Made by a program: the position numbers and the translations under genes. Below, one piece after another: positions 56,965 to 64,000 of a stretch of 64,000 nt of DNA. The DNA is from an uncultured Prevotellaceae bacterium. GTDB taxonomy: Bacteria; Bacteroidota; Bacteroidia; Bacteroidales; Bacteroidaceae. The notes under the pieces are model-generated. The model saw only the letters and a program-made list of their open reading frames with translations, searched no databases and had not been told where the DNA came from. Every line of letters begins with the position of its first letter. The first letter of the stretch is position 1. The stretch covers positions 186,001 through 250,000 of the forward strand of contig CAMVOK010000001.1 of NCBI GenBank assembly GCA_947169115.1, written 5' to 3'.

Positions 56965-56995
56965 ACTTTGAATTTTGAACTTTGAACTTTGAACT
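56965..56995 (+). repeat. Heptameric tandem array (ACTTTGA x4)
   Basis: ACTTTGA ATTTTGA ACTTTGA ACTTTGA ACT. Confidence 0.9.
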
Positions 56996-57008
56996 AAAAA
57001 AAATAACT

Positions 57009-57155
57009 ATGAGCATTAAAAAGGAAAACCGCATGAAGAAGGCTGCAAAGCATGCAGCACAGGAAGAAGAACAGGCTCGCAGGGTGATTCGTGGAATCAT
57101 CATCGGCTTAGTCGTTTTGGGTGTAGTCTTGGTTGCACTTTTGTCTCTGATGTAA
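57009..57155 (+). CDS. 48-aa single-TM small protein
   Basis: MSIKKENRMKKAAKHAAQEEEQARRVIRGIIIGLVVLGVVLVALLSLM; below the ORF-track size cutoff; sits between prfB and the CYTH gene on the same strand. Confidence 0.65.
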   Translation: MSIKKENRMKKAAKHAAQEEEQARRVIRGIIIGLVVLGVVLVALLSLM

Positions 57156-57159
57156 GCCT

Positions 57160-57636
57160 GTGGCACAGGAAATAGAACGTAAGTTCCTTGTCGAAGGCGA
57201 CTTCAAGTCGAAGTCATACGCCTGTAGTCATATTCAGCAGGGATATATCGGAACCAAGCCAGGTCGGACGGTACGTATTCGCATCCGTGACGAACGGGCA
57301 TACCTGACCATAAAGGGACCGGCTGGCAAGGCTGGCCTTTCGCGTTACGAGTTTGAAACAGAGATTTCCTTGGCCGATGCTCGCGACCTGTTGCTGTTGT
57401 GCGAACCCGGCATTATCGACAAACATCGCTATTTAGTGAAAAGTCCGGACGGGTTACATACATGGGAGGTCGATGAGTTTCACGGCGACAATGACGGACT
57501 GATTATGGCCGAGATAGAGTTGGGCAGTGAGGACGAATCGTTCGAAAAGCCCGATTTCATCGGTCGGGAGGTGACGGGTGACCGTCGTTACTACAACGGA
57601 CACCTTCGTGCTAACCCTTACAAATTTTGGGGATGA
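57160..57636 (+). CDS. CYTH domain protein, GTG start
   Basis: 158 aa; 'AQEIERKFLVEGDF', 'IQQGYIGTKPGRTVRIRIRDERAYLTIKGP', 'YEFETEI', 'WEVDEFHGDNDGLIMAEIEL'. Confidence 0.92.
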   Translation: MAQEIERKFLVEGDFKSKSYACSHIQQGYIGTKPGRTVRIRIRDERAYLTIKGPAGKAGLSRYEFETEISLADARDLLLLCEPGIIDKHRYLVKSPDGLHTWEVDEFHGDNDGLIMAEIELGSEDESFEKPDFIGREVTGDRRYYNGHLRANPYKFWG

Positions 57637-57997
57637 TAAAGTAGCCTATTATTAGGCCGATGCCTACCCCGATGTCGTTGGCAACAAAATCTAACCAGTC
57701 GCCTGAACGCGTAACCGTCAAATATTTCTGCATCAGTTCCAACGTTCCCCCCATAACGACTGGCAATACGATGGCTCCAAGAGCCACGTGTTGCCAGTCT
57801 ATTTTTGTGTGCTGTCGCCAATATTCCCACCAGATGACACTGCATGTGCCACCATACATGATAAAGTGAGCCCATTTGTCAAGCAGGTTGATGTTTTCCA
57901 GCTGGGGAATTTCTTTGAATGGAGCCAAAGAAAGAATGACGACCAACGCAATCGTCATGTGACTCAGTGGGTATCTTTTTAGGTAGGATGCTTTCAT
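57611..57997 (-). CDS. VanZ-like family protein
   Basis: 128 aa from MKASYLKRYP; 'NLLDKWAHFIMYGGTCSVIWWEY', 'GDWLDFVANDIGVGIGLIIGY'; 3' end overlaps the CYTH gene by 26 bp. Confidence 0.8.
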   Translation of the reverse strand: MKASYLKRYPLSHMTIALVVILSLAPFKEIPQLENINLLDKWAHFIMYGGTCSVIWWEYWRQHTKIDWQHVALGAIVLPVVMGGTLELMQKYLTVTRSGDWLDFVANDIGVGIGLIIGYFIIPKICKG

Positions 57998-58068
57998 AAT
58001 CAAAGATTTTGTTGCAAAAATACGAAAAAAATCGTACTTTTGCCTCTGCTTTTGTTGAAAATTCATAG

Positions 58069-59436
58069 ATGGTTTCTCATTCGAGCAACAACCGGGGTAA
58101 CTTCGCAACCCGATTGGGTGTAATCCTAGCCTCTGCGGGTTCTGCTGTAGGGTTAGGGAATATATGGCGTTTCCCGACCGAAGTGGGTAATAACGGTGGA
58201 GCCGCTTTCATACTGGTCTATTTTGGTTTTGTGCTTTTTCTTGCATTGCCCGTTATGGTATGTGAGTTCCTGATGGGTCGTGCTTCTCGTTCCAATACCG
58301 TAGGTGCCTGGAAGGTTCTTGCCCCGGGTTCTCCCCTTATTGTTGTTGGCTTTTTAGGCATTTTAGCCGGTGTGCTGATATTGTCTTTCTATTCCGTGGT
58401 TGCAGGTTGGACATTGGATTACACTGTCCTCTCCCTCACCTGTCAACTCATGGGCGAACAGGATTTTGCACAGGTGTTTCAGGCATTTGTCTCCAATCCA
58501 TGGAAACCCCTTGTCACCATGCTTCTTTTCCTGTTGGTCACCCACTGGATTGTGGTACGTGGCGTGGAACATGGCATTGAGAAGTATTCCAAACTGATGA
58601 TGCCTCTCTTGCTTCTCATTATTGTTGTGCTGGCCGTGTATGCTATGAGTATGCCTGGGGCTGAGGCTGGTCTCATGTTTCTGTTACGTCCCGATTTCTC
58701 TAAAGTTACTCCTGGGGTGGTGTTAAGTGCCATGGGACAGGCTCTTTTCTCACTTAGTGTGGGACTCGGATGTCTGACCACCTATGCATCGTATTTCAAC
58801 AAGGAGACCAAACTCATGTCGTCTGCCCTGAGTGTATGCCTGATAGATACCCTTGTAGCTGTAATGAGTGGTTTCATCATATTTCCTGCCGTTTTCTCGG
58901 TACAGGGCGTCGGCGTAGATGCCGGTCCTGGTTTGGTGTTTATCACCTTGCCTTACGTGTTCAACATGGCTTTCAGTGGAATGCCCTTGTTGGGCTATCT
59001 TTTTTCGGGACTGTTTTATCTGCTGCTCATTCTTGCAGCCCTCACGAGCAGCATATCCATGCACGAGATTTCCACCGCATTCCTTACGGACAACTATCGG
59101 ATGGAACGTCGGCGTGCTGCACGCATTGTTACAGGTGCCTGTTTGTTGTTGGGCATCGCCTGTTCGCTCTCCTTTGGGCCGTGGAAAGACTATACCCTCT
59201 ATGGGATGACAGTCTTTGATTGGTTCGACTTTGTGTCAGCCAAGTTCTGTATGCCCATCGGAGCCATGTTCATCTGCATTTTTGTGGGTTGGGTGATGCC
59301 TCATAGCGAGGTTCGGGCACAGCTCACCAACTGGGGTACCTTGCCCGTCCGTCTATATGGCATATTCCGTTTCTTGGCCCGTTGGGTGGCACCTTTGGGG
59401 GTGATGATAGTTTTTATTAACGAGTTATTGGCTTAA
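58069..59436 (+). CDS. Sodium-dependent transporter (NSS/SLC6 family), paralog 1
   Basis: 455 aa; 'LASAGSAVGLGNIWRFPTEVGNNGGAAFILVYFGF', repeated TMs. Confidence 0.93.
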   Translation: MVSHSSNNRGNFATRLGVILASAGSAVGLGNIWRFPTEVGNNGGAAFILVYFGFVLFLALPVMVCEFLMGRASRSNTVGAWKVLAPGSPLIVVGFLGILAGVLILSFYSVVAGWTLDYTVLSLTCQLMGEQDFAQVFQAFVSNPWKPLVTMLLFLLVTHWIVVRGVEHGIEKYSKLMMPLLLLIIVVLAVYAMSMPGAEAGLMFLLRPDFSKVTPGVVLSAMGQALFSLSVGLGCLTTYASYFNKETKLMSSALSVCLIDTLVAVMSGFIIFPAVFSVQGVGVDAGPGLVFITLPYVFNMAFSGMPLLGYLFSGLFYLLLILAALTSSISMHEISTAFLTDNYRMERRRAARIVTGACLLLGIACSLSFGPWKDYTLYGMTVFDWFDFVSAKFCMPIGAMFICIFVGWVMPHSEVRAQLTNWGTLPVRLYGIFRFLARWVAPLGVMIVFINELLA

Positions 59437-59440
59437 TTGC

Positions 59441-60793
59441 ATGGCAAATAGAGGAAACTTTGGAAGTAAGATAGGTGTGGTACTTGCTGCTGCCGGTTCA
59501 GCTGTAGGTTTGGGCAATGTGTGGCGTTTCCCTACCGAGGTCGGCAACAATGGAGGTGCGGCGTTCATCCTCATTTATCTGGCATGTGTGATTTTCATAG
59601 GCATGCCAGTTATGATAAGTGAATTTGTCATCGGTCGCAGCACCCATGCCAATACCATTACCGCATTCCGCAAGCTGGCTCCTGGCAGTTGGTGGCGTAT
59701 CGGGGGCATTGAGGGTGTTTTCGTGGCTTTCTTCATATTCTGCTATTACATTGTGGTCTCGGGCTGGACGCTTCACTATACGGTGGCCTCTTTGACCAAT
59801 CATCTATCGGCCGACCAGGATTATAAAGCCTATTTCCAGAACTTTGTCGGTAGCACTTGGGAGCCCGTTGTCTATGCCGTGGTCTTTATGCTCATGGTTC
59901 ACTTTGTCATAGTACGTGGCGTGGAGCGGGGCATCGAAAAGGCATCGAAGTTAATGATGCCTATGCTTTTGCTCATTATTGCCGTTTTGGTGATATGCTC
60001 TTTCTCTATGAGTGGTTTCACGGATGGCGTGTCTTTCCTTTTGCGTCCCGATTTCTCCAAGGTTACTCCCTCCGTTGTGCTCAGTGCCGTAGGTCAGGCC
60101 TTCTACTCGCTCAGTCTGGCTATGGGTTGCCTTTGTACCTACGCCTCTTATTTCAGTCCTAACACCAATCTGATGAAGACCGCTTTCAGTGTGGGCATGA
60201 TAGATACCTGCATAGCCGTGCTCTGTGGGTTCATCATTTTTCCTGCCGTCTTCTCGGTGCCCGGCGTGGAGGCTAACGAAGGACCGGGGTTGGTATTCAT
60301 TACTCTTCCCCATGTCTTCAACATTGCTTTCCACAATGTACCCATCATTGGTTATGTTTTCTCTACGCTCTTCTATCTTCTGCTCATGCTTTCAGCCCTC
60401 ACCAGTGCCATCTCATTACACGAACCAGTCACGGCTTACATCCACGAGGAGTGGCATGTCAGTCGGCGTCGTGCAGCATGGATGGTAACCTTTGGCTGCA
60501 TTCTGTTGGGCATAGCCTGTTCGCTCTCCATGGGGATATGGAACGACTACCAAATTGCCGGGCTCTGCCTGTTCGACCTTTTCGACTTCATTTCGGCCAA
60601 GATTATCCTGCCCTTGGGCGGTATCATCATCTGTCTGTTTGTAGGATGGCGACTCGACCGTCAGTTGGTTTATGCCGAGGTTACCAACCATGGAAACCTT
60701 CGCATCCGTTTGTTCCGTCTTTACATTTTCTTGGTTCGCTGGGTAGCCCCCTTGGCTATCGGCATCATCTTTATCGACCAGTTGTTTAGATAG
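59441..60793 (+). CDS. Sodium-dependent transporter (NSS/SLC6 family), paralog 2
   Basis: 450 aa; 'LAAAGSAVGLGNVWRFPTEVGNNGGAAFILIYLAC', collinear with the preceding gene. Confidence 0.93.
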   Translation: MANRGNFGSKIGVVLAAAGSAVGLGNVWRFPTEVGNNGGAAFILIYLACVIFIGMPVMISEFVIGRSTHANTITAFRKLAPGSWWRIGGIEGVFVAFFIFCYYIVVSGWTLHYTVASLTNHLSADQDYKAYFQNFVGSTWEPVVYAVVFMLMVHFVIVRGVERGIEKASKLMMPMLLLIIAVLVICSFSMSGFTDGVSFLLRPDFSKVTPSVVLSAVGQAFYSLSLAMGCLCTYASYFSPNTNLMKTAFSVGMIDTCIAVLCGFIIFPAVFSVPGVEANEGPGLVFITLPHVFNIAFHNVPIIGYVFSTLFYLLLMLSALTSAISLHEPVTAYIHEEWHVSRRRAAWMVTFGCILLGIACSLSMGIWNDYQIAGLCLFDLFDFISAKIILPLGGIIICLFVGWRLDRQLVYAEVTNHGNLRIRLFRLYIFLVRWVAPLAIGIIFIDQLFR

Positions 60794-60800
60794 CCGAGGC

Positions 60801-61697
60801 ATGGCATTCTTCGAATCTACGTCCAGCGAACGCAGGGGACTGATAATCCTTTCTGTGGCATTACTACTGATGCTTGCAGTTGGTATGCTGCATTATGCGT
60901 TCTTTCGGAGCGATGGGAGAGAGGGAAGTGATGGGAAAGATGGGATTGAAGGAAGACAGGGAAGCCCTCGTTACTATGCCGTACCAGAAAGGAAGGTTGA
61001 AACCTTCGACTTCGACCCCAATGAGGCTGATTCCACCACCTTGTTGCGTCTGGGTTTCTCACCGGCTCAGGTCCGTGGCATCTATCGCTACAGAGCCATG
61101 GGTGGACGTTATCACGAACCTGCCGATGTGCAACACATTCCGGGCATGACCAACGAACTGTGGGATAGACTTTCGTCCCACATCCGCATTGGTCGCAAAT
61201 ACCAGTATGTAAAACCTATGCCATATCGTCACGATGCGGGGCAGACAACAGAGGTCGCAGAAAGTTATAACCGAGACACCCTTCGCTTCCCTCTGAAGTT
61301 ACGTGAGGGACAGACCATTTCCCTCAACGATGCCGATACCACCTTGTTAAAGAAAATCCCGGGCATAGGTTCCTATTTTTCTCGTCGCATTGTCTATTAC
61401 CGTAAGCAGTTGGGCGGATTTTCCTCTGCCCGTCAGTTGCTGGAGATAGAGGGAATACCCGTTGATGTCGTTCGCTGGGTATCGGTTGACACGTCTCAGG
61501 TGCAGAAGATTGATGTCAACCACGCCACCAAGTCCGAACTCGTTCGTCATCCCTATTTGCATGTCTATCGTGCCGATGACATCTGGCAATATCGTCACAA
61601 CTTTGGTCCTCTCCGTTCCATCGACGACCTCCGTCAGTTACCCAATTTTACGGCCGAAGACATTGAACGTCTCCGTCCTTATCTGGAATTTAAGTAA
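60801..61697 (+). CDS. Helix-hairpin-helix (ComEA-like) protein with N-terminal TM and collagen-like linker
   Basis: 298 aa; TM 'GLIILSVALLLMLAVGMLHYAFF'; HhH-like 'LLKKIPGIGSYFSRRIVYYRKQLGGFSSARQLLEIEGI'. Confidence 0.82.
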   Translation: MAFFESTSSERRGLIILSVALLLMLAVGMLHYAFFRSDGREGSDGKDGIEGRQGSPRYYAVPERKVETFDFDPNEADSTTLLRLGFSPAQVRGIYRYRAMGGRYHEPADVQHIPGMTNELWDRLSSHIRIGRKYQYVKPMPYRHDAGQTTEVAESYNRDTLRFPLKLREGQTISLNDADTTLLKKIPGIGSYFSRRIVYYRKQLGGFSSARQLLEIEGIPVDVVRWVSVDTSQVQKIDVNHATKSELVRHPYLHVYRADDIWQYRHNFGPLRSIDDLRQLPNFTAEDIERLRPYLEFK

Positions 61698-61706
61698 CCC
61701 ATCCCC

Positions 61707-61753
61707 AAAGCATCGGGCGGCACGCAGATTTGCGTGCCGCCCGATGCTTTTTT
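61707..61753. terminator. Bidirectional hairpin terminator
   Basis: AAAGCATCGGGCGGCACGCAgattTGCGTGCCGCCCGATGCTTTTTT. Confidence 0.88.
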
Positions 61754-61769
61754 GTATATGTTTGTAGTC

Positions 61770-61973
61770 TTAGTGACTACCAAACTCGTAGCTACGATTC
61801 CACACCTGGTCCCAGACACCTTCCTCCTTGGCGTCTGCCTCTTCCTCATCTTCACCTTCTTCTACGTTGCCAGGATTGGCACCGCCTTTAACCACTGAGC
61901 CTTCGAGGAGGTTCTCTTGGCTGTCCATGTCAACCATCCTGACATAGGGTATTATATATCGATTCTTTTTCAT
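61770..61973 (-). CDS. Small acidic hypothetical protein
   Basis: 67 aa; MKKNRYIIPYVRMVDMDSQENLLEGSVVKGGANPGNVEEGEDEEEADAKEEGVWDQVWNRSYEFGSH; 8 nt downstream of the surface-protein stop, same strand. Confidence 0.6.
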   Translation of the reverse strand: MKKNRYIIPYVRMVDMDSQENLLEGSVVKGGANPGNVEEGEDEEEADAKEEGVWDQVWNRSYEFGSH

Positions 61974-61981
61974 TTTACCTT

Positions 61982-64000
61982 TTATTTAACTAATACTTTC
62001 TTTCCATTTACGATGTATATTCCACCCTTTTGAGTCTTGCTGACACGTTGTCCAGACAGGTTGTAAATGACATCCTCTTTCTTTTCACTATTTGCCAATT
62101 TGATGCCAGTTTCCAAATCACCGAAGTCAAGTCCCTCGAAGAACGCTTTTACGTCAGCACTGTCTTCTGCCTTGAAGTAAGCTCGGTAGCCCTTTATGGT
62201 TTGTTTTCCAGTAGAGTGTTTCATCTTGTTCGAGGCAATGTAGTAATAGAGATAGTCTCCGTCGTCGCCAGGGATGCTTACTTTTCCGCCATAGTGTCCG
62301 ATGACATCAATGCCCATGTCTGGATTTACATGAATAATGGGGTTACCCTCTTCTATGTTGTCCTCTTTTATGATGACATTGCTGAAAGTAAAGCTGCTTG
62401 CATCGGTGCTAGTCTTCATCAGTACAGGTGTGTTGGCCGTGATGGCAGGTGTTTCCATGGGTTCGAAGGAGATTGCCCATTTTTCATTGTGTGAGAATTC
62501 AGATACTTGCACGTCATCACCAAACTTTGCTCTCAACGTAGTATTGTCAATGTCGAACGGCACCACGAACGTAGCCCAGTTGCTGTTGAAGGTTCGGTTG
62601 AGTGTCACACGTGCGGCACAACGCTCTGGTGTGTAGGCCACGCTTTCGTCCAAGGTGAGGTAAGCCTCCAGTTGTACCAGGCGGAAACGGTTGGCCGACC
62701 ACCAGTTGTGAGTGGCATCCATTTCTATGTTCAGACCCAGTTTCACGTCCTTGGGGTCGCCCTCGAACGAGAACTCCAACGACTGGTCGTTCCATCCACC
62801 GCCGAATACGTTACCTTCTGCTCCTACTTTTTCCAGATTCTGCGTATTTCCGTCAGCATAGAGTTGGAAGGTTTTCAGACCTGCACTGGCACGTGACGTT
62901 ACGGTCAGCAGGTAGCGACCGGGATTCAGGTTGACATTCTGGTAGAAGTCCATCGTATAAGCTGTCGTTCCCCACAAGTCTCCTCCATCGTAGTATGGAC
63001 CTCCTGCAGTGCTGTTGCCCTGGGTGAATTGCTCGTTGTTTCTGACGTCCATGGTAGTTTCGTCACCAGATGTGATGTTGAGGTCACGTGTCCAACCCGA
63101 AATTTCTCCATAGGTGGCAGGTGCGTTGGGCTGAACCAGTTTAGAGGTTATATCCACGGCTCCATTCACACCTTCTGCCATGGCATTGCTTTCTACATAG
63201 AGACGGTTGGCATTGTTGATGGCTGTGGCTTGGCTGGCAGCCTCTGCAGCTGTATTCACGGTTGCGTTAACTGCTGTGGTAAGTGTGCTCCACTTGCTTG
63301 TCGAGGCATAGGGCAATTCACTTATTGGCACGGGAACTTTAGAAGCCGCGTAAGCATTCCAAGATGCTACGCCAGAGGTGAAGGTGGTAGTCTTCGCTCT
63401 TAGGTTTTCCGTCGCTGCATCTATTTCGCCTGGCGTGCTACCCTTTTCAGCTGCAATGGCAGCCAAAAGGTTGCTACGGTCGGTACCTTGTACGTTAGTG
63501 TATGTGGCATTGTCGCGTGCGGCTTCAGCAGCATCCTTGGCTTGGTTGTAGGCAATCGTGGAAATTGCGACATTGGGGATGGCCCGTACTTCGTAGTCGC
63601 AGAAACTTATCCATTTACCCGTAGCAGTTGCACTGGCTGTTACGGCCACTTTCACCTCTGTTTCAGCTGCGAGTGTGAAGGGCACGTAGCGCCATTCCCA
63701 TCCGTTTCCGTTGTTGCTGTTACTATAGGTTCCTTCACCAAAGTTGGCTGCACCGCTGGTGTCGATACCCTTTCCTGTCGCCGAAGCTGGGAAGTCATTG
63801 ACAGTGCCTAGCAAATCGGGATCTTCTTCGTCCGTGATGTCTGTTACGTTGAGTGACATGGTTACGTCACCGCCAGCGGCATGTCGGCCTGCAACCTTGA
63901 AGATGTAGTCACCTGCAGGCAAGGTAATGCTCTGGTGGAAACTGATGTTCCACGAAGCAGAACCGTAGTTGGCTGATGTCTGTTCCCAATAGCCACGGCT
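61982..64000 (-). CDS. Large surface/secreted protein with C-terminal sorting-like domain, 5' end outside window
   Basis: Frame stays open to position 64000 (the listed MPAGD start is an internal TTG); C-terminus 'VIYNLSGQRVSKTQKGGIYIVNGKKVLVK'; FIVAR-like helical segment. Confidence 0.75.
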   Translation of the reverse strand, partial: SRGYWEQTSANYGSASWNISFHQSITLPAGDYIFKVAGRHAAGGDVTMSLNVTDITDEEDPDLLGTVNDFPASATGKGIDTSGAANFGEGTYSNSNNGNGWEWRYVPFTLAAETEVKVAVTASATATGKWISFCDYEVRAIPNVAISTIAYNQAKDAAEAARDNATYTNVQGTDRSNLLAAIAAEKGSTPGEIDAATENLRAKTTTFTSGVASWNAYAASKVPVPISELPYASTSKWSTLTTAVNATVNTAAEAASQATAINNANRLYVESNAMAEGVNGAVDITSKLVQPNAPATYGEISGWTRDLNITSGDETTMDVRNNEQFTQGNSTAGGPYYDGGDLWGTTAYTMDFYQNVNLNPGRYLLTVTSRASAGLKTFQLYADGNTQNLEKVGAEGNVFGGGWNDQSLEFSFEGDPKDVKLGLNIEMDATHNWWSANRFRLVQLEAYLTLDESVAYTPERCAARVTLNRTFNSNWATFVVPFDIDNTTLRAKFGDDVQVSEFSHNEKWAISFEPMETPAITANTPVLMKTSTDASSFTFSNVIIKEDNIEEGNPIIHVNPDMGIDVIGHYGGKVSIPGDDGDYLYYYIASNKMKHSTGKQTIKGYRAYFKAEDSADVKAFFEGLDFGDLETGIKLANSEKKEDVIYNLSGQRVSKTQKGGIYIVNGKKVLVK

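Noticed and set aside
62030-63811. Several plus-strand ORFs of 99-154 aa
   Set aside because: Antisense to the surface protein, Cys/Val-rich shadow translations.

Overview
A 64 kb chromosomal segment from a Bacteroidales bacterium. A Prevotella-like source is inferred from TTTG/TAnnTTTG promoters, DUF4421 and DUF4837 proteins, a fused SecDF, and a 'NLSGQRV..KGGIYIVNGKKV' C-terminus. Most of it is ordinary core and metabolic content: a rhamnose catabolic operon, a Y-family polymerase with a YolD-like partner, RlmN, PdxA, tRNA-Ser(UGA), PurN, a Na/Pi symporter, GH2, a polysaccharide epimerase/dehydratase, RpoN, PurE, IspG, CysS, LpxL-like, LTA synthase-like, RNase H, ArgS, HU, rhomboid, SecDF, a porin, a TonB/outer-membrane protein, RsmD, XylA/XylB, MscS, acyl-CoA ligase, RF2, CYTH, VanZ, two NSS transporters, an HHH protein and a large surface protein cut by the window end. 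No rRNA, CRISPR array, prophage or transposase was recognised. The less usual content is non-coding and repeat-like: (i) two inverted pairs of C/G-rich REP-like dyads, each running from an upstream stop codon into the in-frame N-terminus of the next gene (rhaD and the DUF4837 lipoprotein); (ii) two copies of a modular 'ttaactcc' element with an equal-length 47-bp core containing GTATTAGACTGG, in rha and xyl intercistronic gaps; (iii) short tandem arrays of unrelated sequence but mostly 7-bp period, in gaps and also in-frame inside a glycosyltransferase, rhamnulokinase and a GH2 signal peptide; (iv) a 258-bp MITE-like nested palindrome; (v) a 23-bp-phased repeat array, a promoter and a ~240-nt structured leader ahead of a lipoprotein gene. 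All comparisons are by eye; no searches or folding were run.
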